NCBI GenBank assembly: GCA_025355115.1
Contig: JANXLO010000308.1
Span: forward strand, 1-10,151
From: Chthonomonadaceae bacterium
GTDB lineage: Bacteria; Armatimonadota; Chthonomonadetes; Chthonomonadales; Chthonomonadaceae
Direction: 5' to 3'
DNA length: 10,151 bases
Translations under genes and position numbers: made by a program
Shown here: positions 1-6,256 of the stretch, piece by piece
Layout: the number at the start of each line of letters is the position of its first letter
How positions within the stretch are numbered: position 1 is the first letter of the stretch
Notes under the pieces: model-generated
Told to the model about the DNA's origin: nothing
The model's input: the letters and a program-made list of their open reading frames with translations, nothing else
Databases searched by the model: none

Positions 1-171
1 CATATACCTTGGGGGCTCAGGTTAGATGATTGGGCGAAGTGCCTGCTGCGTTATTCGGTAAGATGGGACGGGCTTCCTTCGTCTGCAAGCGGATAGACAT
101 GCAAGGTGGTTGCCCAAAGACGGCATCGAAACGGATATTGCGGTCCGATGGCAGGGGTATTTTTTGATGCG

Positions 172-546
172 TCATCTGTTCGTAGGAACGCCGAAGCAGT
201 GCGAATAGCCATCGTCGTCAGTGAGAACAAACTCGGTCTGCCCGTACTCTCGACGTTCGAGTTCTGAAACATCGTATCCCAGGCTCTTCAATCGCTCTCT
301 GGTTTCGCGTATGTCCTGCGGTGCCCAGTAGAGCCGAATGCCCTCATACTCTTCCGGCTTGACGGGAGTCCCCGCGCGTTGGTTTAGCATGAAGCACACG
401 TCGTCTTTGCGAAGCATGCAGAAGATCAGCTTGTCGTCTTCATGCATTTCGGAGCTCATCGAGAAACCGAGACCATCCACCCACAGACGCAGACTCTTCG
501 CCAGGTTTGCGCTCGGAATGATCGGAATGCATGACAGCACAGCCAC
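172..546 (-). CDS. VOC-superfamily protein 1 (glyoxalase/bleomycin-resistance fold)
   Basis: A 124-residue protein of vicinal-oxygen-chelate size. The opening strand (SCIPIIPSANLAKSLRLW) followed by GLGF is the usual first betaalphabeta unit. A second unit starts near residue 69 (GIRLYWAPQDIRETRERLKS) and ends in EFVLTDDDGYSHCFGVP, the place where VOC proteins carry D-P-[DS]-G-x-x-x-x-F. The start is GTG at 546: an AAAGGAG ribosome site (559-553) lies six bases upstream, better than any ATG. The canonical histidine and glutamate metal ligands are not obvious, which resembles the drug-binding branch (bleomycin-binding type) more than metal-dependent glyoxalase I or dioxygenases. That is inference; substrate unknown. 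It is the last gene of a minus-strand run of four. Family call firm, function open. Confidence 0.85.
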   Translation of the reverse strand: MAVLSCIPIIPSANLAKSLRLWVDGLGFSMSSEMHEDDKLIFCMLRKDDVCFMLNQRAGTPVKPEEYEGIRLYWAPQDIRETRERLKSLGYDVSELERREYGQTEFVLTDDDGYSHCFGVPTNR

Positions 547-681
547 AACTGGCTCCTTTCGTCAGCCTAACCATCGCTCTATGCATCGAGCAATTCATGC
601 TCCCTCTGCTTGTGCGAACCTAATGGTGGATTGGCTGCCAGCAACGAAGACTGGACGCGTTGAGAGGCGACTTCGTCCCGG

Positions 682-1074
682 TCAGGCGTCCTGTCCGAAG
701 TGGAGGATATAGCCGCTGTTGTCCCAGACTACAAATTCTCGCATGCCCCAGGGCTTGGTCTCCAGCGGCTCGGCGAACGTCACGTCTCGACTCTGATACT
801 CCGCGTACAAAGCCGCCACGTTATCCACGGTGATGTAGGCATCCAGGTGACCGTCGTGCTGCATGGCATGCCGACTGGGGTCGGGCGTGTCGGAGAGCTT
901 GAGGTGGATCGTGATCCCATCACGCCTGACCCCGGCATAGAAGTCACCATAAACGAAGGCGACGTGGAAGCCAAGCTTCTCCACGTAAAAGTTGCAGGCC
1001 TCCTGCAGGTCGAGCACGAGAAATTGGGGCGTTATGGCGGTGAGTTTCGCTTCGGGGAGCACTGTCGATGTCAT
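682..1074 (-). CDS. VOC-superfamily protein 2, bleomycin-resistance-protein-like
   Basis: A 130-residue VOC protein. The first module holds TPQFLVLDLQEACNFYVEKLGF, a very typical family opening. The second begins at about residue 76 (HLDAYITVDNVAALYAEYQ). The C-terminal stretch with PWGMREFVVWDNSGYILHFGQ (about residues 108-128) closely recalls bleomycin-binding proteins, where P-W-G-x-[R]-E-F precedes D-x-x-G-N-x-x-x-F. Such proteins usually bind a ligand at the dimer interface without a catalytic metal. Here the first-strand ligand position holds Gln and the last holds Leu/His, in line with that reading. The ATG at 1074 follows an AGAGGAA ribosome site at 1087-1081, six bases away. It lies between two other VOC genes and could bind or modify a toxic compound, but no substrate can be read from the sequence. 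Confidence 0.88.
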   Translation of the reverse strand: MTSTVLPEAKLTAITPQFLVLDLQEACNFYVEKLGFHVAFVYGDFYAGVRRDGITIHLKLSDTPDPSRHAMQHDGHLDAYITVDNVAALYAEYQSRDVTFAEPLETKPWGMREFVVWDNSGYILHFGQDA

Positions 1075-1164
1075 CGTGACTTCCTCTCCATGAGTTTAGC
1101 CTGCTGGCTGCTTTTGGTCATTCGCTGTCCTATTGGGCTGGATGGCAAAGAGCAGAATCAGAAA

Positions 1165-1509
1165 TCACAATTGCCACAAACCGTGATTCACGCCTCCATG
1201 AATAGTGATGGCGAATGTGCCCTTGCCTGGTATCTCCATCGCAGGATGTGCGACGAAAGCGCCCTGCTTGACTGCCGCCTCCAGAGCTGCTTCGATGTCT
1301 TCAACCAGCCAGTACGGTCGAATGATGGGCGCTTCGGTATCCGCCAAAGGGCCGCGAACACCGACGCTGCACCCCTCCGACAGCGGAGCCGTTCGCGCGC
1401 CTCCAAGCATCGGATCAGCAGGCCCGAAAATGGCGCCGTGGGCAGCCTCATAGGCCGCGCACACAGCATCGACATCCGAACAGACAATCTCCAGGTAGTG
1501 AACCTTCAT
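1165..1509 (-). CDS. VOC-superfamily protein 3 (glyoxalase/hydroxylase-like)
   Basis: A 114-residue VOC protein. The start at 1509 is chosen because GGGAGGG (1521-1515) sits five bases upstream and the protein then opens with MKVHYLEIVCSDVDAVCAAY, the common start of a compact VOC subfamily. An earlier in-frame ATG at 1578 would add 23 residues that do not look like this family. Landmarks are LGGARTA (about 39-45), the second module RPYWLVEDIEAALEAA (about 66-81), and the end with PGKGTFAITIHGG and HGLWQ, which I recall as characteristic of proteins often labelled VOC family or hydroxylase. His4 could be a metal ligand. The substrate is unknown. It lies 105 bases downstream of the TPR gene and 90 bases upstream of VOC protein 2, on the same strand. 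Confidence 0.88.
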   Translation of the reverse strand: MKVHYLEIVCSDVDAVCAAYEAAHGAIFGPADPMLGGARTAPLSEGCSVGVRGPLADTEAPIIRPYWLVEDIEAALEAAVKQGAFVAHPAMEIPGKGTFAITIHGGVNHGLWQL

Positions 1510-1614
1510 TCCAACCCTCCCATGTTTCCAGCCTGTCGATTGCTGGCTGATGGCTGGTTCTGCGGCGTTCTGGCGCATACCTGCTTTTCACAGGGCATGC
1601 GCGAGAACTTGAAT

Positions 1615-3612
1615 TCAATTCTTGAAGAGTTGCGCGGCCATTACGGGGGTGGCGCAGCGAGGCTCGTCGCTGCTTAGCTGGCGGTAGAAATCTCGCAGGA
1701 GCGCGACGATGGCAGGCTGCGGATTTGCCGGAAACTCTGCGAAACGGCGGCGATCCTGGTTGAGCCAACTCCGGAAATAGAGTATCGCATCGGCATTCGC
1801 GCCGCTTGCCGCAGCGGCGTTCGCGATTTCGAGCGTGCTCCCCAGGGACGGATTCTTGCGGAGGAGATCTGCCATTCCTTGCCAGTCCTTCAGTGTGCTC
1901 CTGGCACTCCAGAGCGTGGAAAGCAGTTCCCACCGCGCCTGCTCCCCGGTCGAGCGAGGCAGCGCCTCCTCCAGCACCGGTATGGCCCGGCGAGCATCGC
2001 CCCACAGCACTTCCGCTTCTCCCACAGCATACGCGCGGCTCGTTGGGCCGTCCTTTGCCAGCGCCGCGGCCTGTCTCCACACACGCTCCTGCTGATCCGG
2101 AGGGGCGTTCAACGCCAGGGTCTTAAGAAGCCACACGAAGTGGTCCCAGTCCTTCTGGGCGCTCAGAAAAGCCCAGAGGCGACCATCTGCGGGGTCGATG
2201 GTGTGGACATTCTCGGAGTTATGGTTTGCGAGATCCTGGAATAGGTATTCGGCGTACTGACCATCCGGCGGCACAAGAGCCACTTCGCGGTTCAAAAGCG
2301 CGATCATATCCGTCGGGCGCTCGATATTGCGCAGCCAGAGGTGCCTTGAATAGGCCTGGACGATATCCCATCTTGGACTTATCGTCCCTCCTGTGACCGG
2401 GACGGGAGCCAGCTTCAGCGCTTTCTCGAAGGCCTCCACCGCCGCGGCATCCTCTTTCCTGCCGGAGTAGTAGAGCCCGCGCTGCAGCCAGTACTGTGGC
2501 GACGCCTGGTTTTCAGGCTGAGACTCCGCCGCGATGATGCGCAGCTCGACGACTCTAGCCCCGCTGCTGCCCTGGATTTGACCGGCCCCAAAAGCCTGAT
2601 ATGGGTCGGGAAGACCACTCTTGTTTTCGGCGGTCAACTCCTCCAGTAGAGCCTGCGCCTTCGCGTGTTCTCCGCGCGTCTGGTACACGCTCATGAGCGC
2701 GGTCAGAGCCCAATCGTGCAGTTGTCGCTCGGTCAGGTGCAGGCTGTCTCCCCCAGCCCAGGAAGTTGTTCGACGGAGGTAATCGCGATACCATTCATCG
2801 TCGCGCGGCGTGAACCGTGTGGCGAGAGCATGCTGATAGAGCGGAACCGGATCCGCGCCTGCCGCCTTCAGGTCTTCGCCCAGAAGGAAGGCCTCGATCG
2901 CGAGTCTGGGACGACAGACGGCGCTGAGCCAGCCGACATCAACCGGGCGCTTCGCATCGCGACAAATGCGCACCGCGCGGAGGTAACGGTTTACCGCGGG
3001 CATGTCGGCAGGATGAGAGCGGACCTGCTTCGCCTCTGCGGCCAGCAACGGCCCCTCCGTTCCCTGCAGCGCACGGTATCTTATTCGTGCCGCATACCAC
3101 CCTCCCGCCCCCACCATTCCCTGTCTCGTGAGCCACGCATCAATCCGGTTGCTGGGGAGAGCGGCAAGAGCGCCGTCGATCGCCTCAGAGCCGTACGGCT
3201 CCTCCGGAAACAGCGTGCACAGTCGGAGGGTCAACTGTGGATCGTGATACCGGGTGCTCTCCGTGGCCAGATGATCGATGCCCCAGCTTAATCCCCGCGT
3301 GAAGGAGCGCGGTCGCGATTTCAGCATGGCAAGCGCGTCCTGACGGTAATCTGCGCGCACCAGAATCGCGAGACGGCGCAGCCAGCCGGCAGCGTCTTGC
3401 GGGATCGGTCGCGTCAGAGCACTTTTTCCCAGGGCACCGACATCGTTGACGTCGAGTTCTGCATTGAGCGTCCCGTTAACGGTATTCCAATTCTTCGGCG
3501 CGTCCGGAGCCCTCACAGGACGCGCAAACCCGCCAAACTGCGCAAGTGCAGACGGCGGAATCAACAAGCAGATCGTGACCACACAGAGTGTGAACACGCA
3601 AAATCTACGCAT
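1615..3612 (-). CDS. Secreted TPR/helical-repeat protein
   Basis: I do not recognise a specific family. The 665-residue product opens with a clear Sec signal peptide: MRRF, a hydrophobic core (CVFTLCVVTICLLIPP) and SALA before QFGG, so it is probably exported. The remainder is almost all amphipathic helix pairs. The best tetratricopeptide-like unit is at about residues 371-404 (WLQRGLYYSGRKEDAAAVEA, then FEKALKLAP), with weaker ones near 299-330 (TALMSVYQTRGEHAKAQALL) and about 560-590 (GDARRAIPVLEEALPRS). Such solenoids act as protein-binding scaffolds; no enzyme motif is visible. The start at 3612 is preferred over ATGs at 3630 and 3624 because GGAG (3622-3619) lies six bases upstream and the signal peptide begins there. 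It is first in a minus-strand run with the three VOC genes. No convincing promoter was found upstream. Confidence 0.85.
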   Translation of the reverse strand: MRRFCVFTLCVVTICLLIPPSALAQFGGFARPVRAPDAPKNWNTVNGTLNAELDVNDVGALGKSALTRPIPQDAAGWLRRLAILVRADYRQDALAMLKSRPRSFTRGLSWGIDHLATESTRYHDPQLTLRLCTLFPEEPYGSEAIDGALAALPSNRIDAWLTRQGMVGAGGWYAARIRYRALQGTEGPLLAAEAKQVRSHPADMPAVNRYLRAVRICRDAKRPVDVGWLSAVCRPRLAIEAFLLGEDLKAAGADPVPLYQHALATRFTPRDDEWYRDYLRRTTSWAGGDSLHLTERQLHDWALTALMSVYQTRGEHAKAQALLEELTAENKSGLPDPYQAFGAGQIQGSSGARVVELRIIAAESQPENQASPQYWLQRGLYYSGRKEDAAAVEAFEKALKLAPVPVTGGTISPRWDIVQAYSRHLWLRNIERPTDMIALLNREVALVPPDGQYAEYLFQDLANHNSENVHTIDPADGRLWAFLSAQKDWDHFVWLLKTLALNAPPDQQERVWRQAAALAKDGPTSRAYAVGEAEVLWGDARRAIPVLEEALPRSTGEQARWELLSTLWSARSTLKDWQGMADLLRKNPSLGSTLEIANAAAASGANADAILYFRSWLNQDRRRFAEFPANPQPAIVALLRDFYRQLSSDEPRCATPVMAAQLFKN

Positions 3613-3618
3613 AAACGT

Positions 3619-3622
3619 CTCC
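3619..3622 (-). promoter_or_regulatory. Shine-Dalgarno site deciding the TPR gene start
   Basis: On the minus strand GGAG lies six bases before the ATG at 3612. The ATGs at 3630 and 3624 have no well-spaced purine-rich site. This favours the shorter form that begins directly with the signal peptide. Confidence 0.6.
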
Positions 3623-3697
3623 ATCGACATGATCGCAGCTTCCCTGCGCCATGTGAACTAAACTCTCCTTTGGACGGTTTTGCGGACGAAACGTTAC

Positions 3698-3771
3698 CTG
3701 CGCCCAGAGGCGGGTGCCGCCCTCGATGTCGGAGAAGAGAGACGTGACGGCGCCATTGGCAAATCGGGCAT
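3698..3771 (-). pseudogene. Relic of a class III adenylate/guanylate cyclase-type regulator gene (N-terminal fragment)
   Basis: Reading the minus strand from the ATG at 3771 gives MPDLP. One base is then missing, and in the next frame (from 3757) the sequence continues N-G-A-V-T-S-L-F-S-D-I-E-G-G-T-R-L-W-A-Q. This matches the well-known opening of many bacterial class III nucleotidyl cyclase regulators (MPDLP-T-G-T-V-T-F-L-F-T-D-I-E-G-S-T-R-L-W). An AGGA ribosome site remains just before the ATG (near 3780-3777). Similarity stops right after W-A-Q, and nothing resembling the rest of a catalytic domain follows before the TPR gene. I read this as the 5' stub of a gene broken by a one-base deletion and a larger deletion or rearrangement near 3697. 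In the intact family the first D of D-I-E-G binds metal. It makes no product now. Confidence 0.75.
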
Positions 3772-3890
3772 GAGTTTCCTATCCGGTGGGATCAGGCGAC
3801 AGTGAGGACAGTTTCAACAGGGCGCACGGTAGTTCCTGTCGAGTTTGATGGGCCTGTCCTATCACATCTGTCGCCCATGTCCGAGAAATA

Positions 3891-3920
3891 TGCCATAATT
3901 AATGGCAGGAGATATGCCAT
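3891..3920 (+). promoter_or_regulatory. Palindromic operator with overlapping -10 box, toxin-antitoxin promoter
   Basis: TGCCAT (3891-3896) and ATGGCA (3902-3907) form a perfect 6-base inverted repeat around AATTA. A third half-site, TGCCAT (3915-3920), covers the antitoxin start codon. The longer direct repeat ATATGCCAT occurs at 3888-3896 and 3912-3920. A -10-like CATAAT (3894-3899) lies inside the palindrome; its -35 is weak. Ribbon-helix-helix antitoxins commonly bind such repeats and repress their own promoter. That this one does so is inference from position. Confidence 0.6.
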
Positions 3921-4206
3921 GACTAAGACCACACTGCGCAACCTGCACGTTCCCTTGCCGGACCTCACGTACATGAAACTCAGGATCGAGGCCAAACGAA
4001 CCCATCGTCCCGCGACGGAAATTGCAAGGGAGGCAATCGACCGGTGGCTTGCGGAGCAGCACCGATTACAGGTTCACGATTCCGTCATGGAATATGCGCT
4101 GGATATCGCGGGATCTCCGGCAGATCTGGATGAGCAGCTGGAAGCAGCCGGGATAGAGAGTTTTCTTGCTATGGAACCGGATGCTTGGTCGGAACAACAC
4201 ACATGA
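3919..4206 (+). CDS. Antitoxin of a MazF/PemK pair, ribbon-helix-helix-like
   Basis: A 95-residue protein that should neutralise the MazF-type toxin encoded next and probably represses the shared promoter. The start at 3919 is chosen over an upstream in-frame GTG at 3802 because AGGAG (3907-3911) is seven bases away. The protein then opens with a short strand (TLRNLHVPLPD) and two helices (YMKLRIEAKRTH, PATEIAREAIDRWL), the ribbon-helix-helix layout of CopG/Arc-like antitoxins. The C-terminal half (about residues 50-95), acidic and rich in Leu and Ala, would be the toxin-binding tail. The stop overlaps the toxin ATG by four bases (ATGA). The class assignment rests on pattern and partner, since no single residue is diagnostic. 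A MazE-like or other antitoxin class is less likely. Confidence 0.82.
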   Translation: MTKTTLRNLHVPLPDLTYMKLRIEAKRTHRPATEIAREAIDRWLAEQHRLQVHDSVMEYALDIAGSPADLDEQLEAAGIESFLAMEPDAWSEQHT

Positions 4207-4550
4207 AGCGCGGTGAAATCTACTGGGCATCCCTTTCGCCCCGCTCCGGTTCCGAGCAACAGGGCACAAGACCTGTAATCATTGTGTCGCATGACGGGTT
4301 CAACCAGACGCCAGGTTGGAAATCGGTGATTGTAGTCCCTGTATCCACGTCTCCTGCACAGGCCAGACGCGGGCCGACCGTTGTGCTATTGCCAGCGGGC
4401 GTGGGTGGCATCGTGAAGGACAGCGTCGTGCTATGCCATCAGGTGACAACTCTGGATCGAAGCAAGCTGACATCGCTCATCGGAGAACTGTCGGAGCCTA
4501 TTCTAAACGATATCGGCGAAGCACTAAAGATTGCACAGGGTCTGCAATAA
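4203..4550 (+). CDS. MazF/PemK-family mRNA interferase toxin
   Basis: A 115-residue toxin of normal MazF length, an endoribonuclease that cuts single-stranded mRNA at short sequences. It opens with MKRGEIYWASL, then GSEQQGTRPVIIVSHDGFN, where the R of G-x-R-P (Arg23) matches the catalytic arginine of MazF. The strand VIVVPVST supplies the catalytic Thr/Ser (Ser48 or Thr49). The C-terminal part KDSVVLCHQVTTLDRSKL (about 72-89) is the typical D-S-V-x-x-x-x-Q-x-x-T-x-D-x-x-x-L block. The start is the ATG overlapping the antitoxin stop. No good ribosome site precedes it, so translation is probably coupled to the antitoxin, which keeps toxin below antitoxin. All key features look intact, so the toxin is probably active. 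The cut site cannot be read from the sequence. Confidence 0.95.
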   Translation: MKRGEIYWASLSPRSGSEQQGTRPVIIVSHDGFNQTPGWKSVIVVPVSTSPAQARRGPTVVLLPAGVGGIVKDSVVLCHQVTTLDRSKLTSLIGELSEPILNDIGEALKIAQGLQ

Positions 4551-4592
4551 GACTCTCCGAACGCCGTCATACGCAGCCTGCCTTGTGGAGCA

Positions 4593-4609
4593 GAGGTGGT
4601 GACCGCCTC
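4593..4609 (+). other. Stem-loop between the toxin gene and trmFO
   Basis: GAGGTGG (4593-4599) can pair with CCGCCTC (4603-4609), seven pairs including one G-T, around a three-base loop. A wider alternative pairs GCAGAG (4590-4595) with CTCTGC (4616-4621). No T-run follows, so it is not a standard intrinsic terminator. Its position, after the toxin and before the trmFO promoter, would suit a weak or factor-dependent end of the toxin-antitoxin transcript. Confidence 0.25.
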
Positions 4610-4632
4610 ACTCTACTCTGCCTGGCACGCGC

Positions 4633-4661
4633 TTGCCTTGGCCGGAGGAGTGCGGTATCAT
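4633..4661 (+). promoter_or_regulatory. Sigma70-like promoter of trmFO
   Basis: TTGCCT (4633-4638, 4 of 6 to the -35 consensus) and TATCAT (4656-4661, 5 of 6 to the -10) are exactly 17 bases apart. Transcription would start near 4668, leaving a leader of about 27 bases before the trmFO ATG at 4695. The -10 context GGTATCATAG resembles GGTATAATGG ahead of the next operon. Confidence 0.6.
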
Positions 4662-4694
4662 AGCCGTAAGAGAATCGGAAGGGCGGTGGAGAGT

Positions 4695-6143
4695 ATGGCA
4701 GAGACGGAGATCGTGGTGATTGGCGGCGGATTCGCGGGGGTGGAGGCGGCCTGGGCGGCGGCGGAGCGCGGAAGCAAGGTCAGGCTGTACGAGATGCGCC
4801 CGGACAAGAACACGCCGGTGCATCGGACCGGTGATATGGCGGAGCTGGTCTGCTCCAACTCCTTCAAGTCGAACCTGCTCACCAACGCGAGCGGCGTGCT
4901 GAAGGAGGAGATGCGGCGGCTCGGGTCTTTGATCGTCCCCATAGCGGAGCGCAACCGGGTCCCTGCGGGAGAGGCGCTGGCGGTAGATAGGGAGCCGTTT
5001 GCGCGGGAGGTGACGGCGGCGATAGAGGCGCATCCCAATATCACCGTCGTACGCGAGGAAGTGACGGAATTGCCCGCCGCCCGCCCGCTCATCATCGCGA
5101 CCGGACCGCTGACATCCGACGTCTTTGCCGCGCAGATCGCACATCTGACGGGGGGAGAATCCCTCTCATTTTATGACGCTGTAGCACCTACCGTCGCCGC
5201 CGACAGCCTCGACATGTGCAAAATTTTCCGAGCCTCGCGGCGCGGCAAAGGCTCCAATCTGCCCGCTCTGACAGCGGATGGCGAGAGCGAGGCCACAGAG
5301 GAGGCTACAGCGGGAGAGGGCGAGCCGGACGGCGCGGGCTGCGCGGGCGCACCGACCGACAGCGCAGACTATCTCAACTGCCCTTTCGAGAAGGACGAGT
5401 ACCTGGCCTTCTGGAAGGCCCTCACTGAAGCCGAGCTTGCGCCACTCCATGACTTCGAGCAGGATGGGAACGCCGCCAAAATGGTCTTCTTCGAGATGTG
5501 CGTGCCCGTCGAGGAGTTGGCCCGGCGCGGCCCCAAGACTCTCGCGTTCGGGGCGATGAAGCCCATCGGTCTGGTCGACCCACGCACGGGCAGGCGCCCC
5601 TATGCCGTCGTGCAGCTGCGGCAGGAGAACAGGGAGGGCACCCTGTGGGGGCTGGTCGGGTTTCAGACGCGGCTGAAGTGGGGCGAGCAGAGGCGCATAC
5701 TCTCGATGATTCCCGGCCTGGAGAACGCGGAGTTCGTCCGCTTCGGCGTAATGCATCGCAACACCTACGTCAACGCCCCTCGCCTCCTCGATATGACCTG
5801 CCAGCTGATTCAACATCCGGGCGTATATCTCGCGGGACAGATGACCGGCGTTGAGGGCTATCTGGAGTCGGCGGCAATAGGGATGCTGGCAGGCCTCAGT
5901 GCTCACCGGCTAACGCTAGGCCTCCTGCCCGCTGTCCCGCCTCGCGAAACAGTCCTTGGTTCCCTGTGCCACTACCTCGTCGAGACCGACCCGAAGCACT
6001 TCTCGCCGATGAACTCCAACTGGGGCGTTGTACCCGAAATCCCCGGGCCTCCCATCCGCGACAAGCGTGAAAAGGGACGCCGCAAAGGCGAGCGCGCCCT
6101 GGCAGCCTTCGACCTTTTCGTGCAGTCGCTGGAGCGAGACTGA
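4695..6143 (+). CDS. trmFO: Methylenetetrahydrofolate--tRNA-(uracil-5-)-methyltransferase TrmFO
   Basis: TrmFO makes m5U54 in the T-loop of tRNAs, using 5,10-methylenetetrahydrofolate as carbon donor and FAD/NAD(P)H as reductant; it is cytosolic. The N-terminus has the FAD-binding VVIGGGFAGVEAAW, then LYEMRP and AELVCSNSFKSN with Cys53. FFEMCVP carries Cys269. By my alignment these match Cys53 and Cys226 of the Bacillus subtilis enzyme, the two catalytic cysteines. Other signatures are RPYAVVQLRQ, GFQTRLKWGEQ, MHRNTYVNAP, GQMTGVEGYLESAA and PMNSNWG. The start at 4695 follows GGTGGAG and matches family N-termini; the upstream in-frame ATG at 4596 would lie before the promoter. At 482 residues it is longer than usual (about 435-450) because of an insertion at about 187-225. 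That aside, it looks fully functional. Confidence 0.97.
   Translation: MAETEIVVIGGGFAGVEAAWAAAERGSKVRLYEMRPDKNTPVHRTGDMAELVCSNSFKSNLLTNASGVLKEEMRRLGSLIVPIAERNRVPAGEALAVDREPFAREVTAAIEAHPNITVVREEVTELPAARPLIIATGPLTSDVFAAQIAHLTGGESLSFYDAVAPTVAADSLDMCKIFRASRRGKGSNLPALTADGESEATEEATAGEGEPDGAGCAGAPTDSADYLNCPFEKDEYLAFWKALTEAELAPLHDFEQDGNAAKMVFFEMCVPVEELARRGPKTLAFGAMKPIGLVDPRTGRRPYAVVQLRQENREGTLWGLVGFQTRLKWGEQRRILSMIPGLENAEFVRFGVMHRNTYVNAPRLLDMTCQLIQHPGVYLAGQMTGVEGYLESAAIGMLAGLSAHRLTLGLLPAVPPRETVLGSLCHYLVETDPKHFSPMNSNWGVVPEIPGPPIRDKREKGRRKGERALAAFDLFVQSLERD
5253..5369 (+). other. Lineage-specific acidic low-complexity insertion within trmFO
   Basis: In TrmFO the motif S-R-Y-x-K-G normally runs within a few residues into Y-L-N-C-P. 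Here SRRGKG ends at about residue 186 and YLNCP starts at 226. The 39 residues between are rich in Glu, Ala, Gly, Asp and Thr (for example ESEATEEATAGEGEPDGAG) with no predicted secondary structure by eye. The frame stays open and both flanks are normal, so this is probably a disordered surface loop, not a sequencing error. Confidence 0.75.
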
Positions 6144-6170
6144 TTCTTCACATGAGCAAATGCTGGCCGC

Positions 6171-6200
6171 TTACCGTGGGTTCGCCTTCGCGGGTATAAT
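6171..6200 (+). promoter_or_regulatory. Promoter of the dehydrogenase-aldolase operon
   Basis: A perfect TATAAT at 6195-6200 stands out in GC-rich DNA. A weak -35 candidate, TTACCG (6171-6176), is 18 bases upstream. The start would be near 6207, about 50 bases before the dehydrogenase ATG. It lies in the 113-base gap after trmFO, so the downstream genes are probably transcribed apart from trmFO. Confidence 0.6.
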
Positions 6201-6256
6201 GGTCGCACAGCGAGTGAGCATGAGACAGACATTCAGCGAGGGGAGAACGGAACAGC

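Larger units (their letters stand above)
3613..3918. other. Intergenic region between divergent TPR and antitoxin genes
   Basis: This 306-base stretch holds no intact gene. It contains the cyclase relic (3698-3771) and the antitoxin operator and promoter (3891-3920). There is also a perfect 6-base inverted repeat, ATGGGC at 3848-3853 with GCCCAT at 3873-3878, separated by 19 bases. A strong AAAGGAG lies on the minus strand at 3671-3665. It is followed only by a 15-codon frame starting at 3652 and spaced 12 bases away, so I do not call a leader peptide. I see no clear promoter for the minus-strand TPR gene. Confidence 0.6.

Noticed and set aside
51-272. A 73-residue minus-strand open frame at the left edge
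   Set aside because: Its first half overlaps VOC gene 1 in another frame, and the rest shows no motif or ribosome site. An ATG at 3-1 on the minus strand has AAGG three bases before it and could begin a gene outside the window, but cannot be tested here.
1609-1618. Perfect 10-base palindrome TTGAATTCAA over the TPR stop codon
   Set aside because: Short, AT-rich in the middle, no T-run or repeat elsewhere in the window; most likely chance.
700-1677. A 325-residue plus-strand open frame
   Set aside because: It runs antisense through VOC genes 2 and 3 and into the end of the TPR gene. The minus-strand proteins are recognisable and have good ribosome sites; this one has neither.
3802-3918. Upstream extension of the antitoxin frame (GTG at 3802)
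   Set aside because: It would read through the operator and promoter, lacks a ribosome site, and its residues do not resemble antitoxins.
4593-4621. Intrinsic terminator after the toxin gene
   Set aside because: The stem is credible but no T-run follows, so I list it only as a stem-loop.
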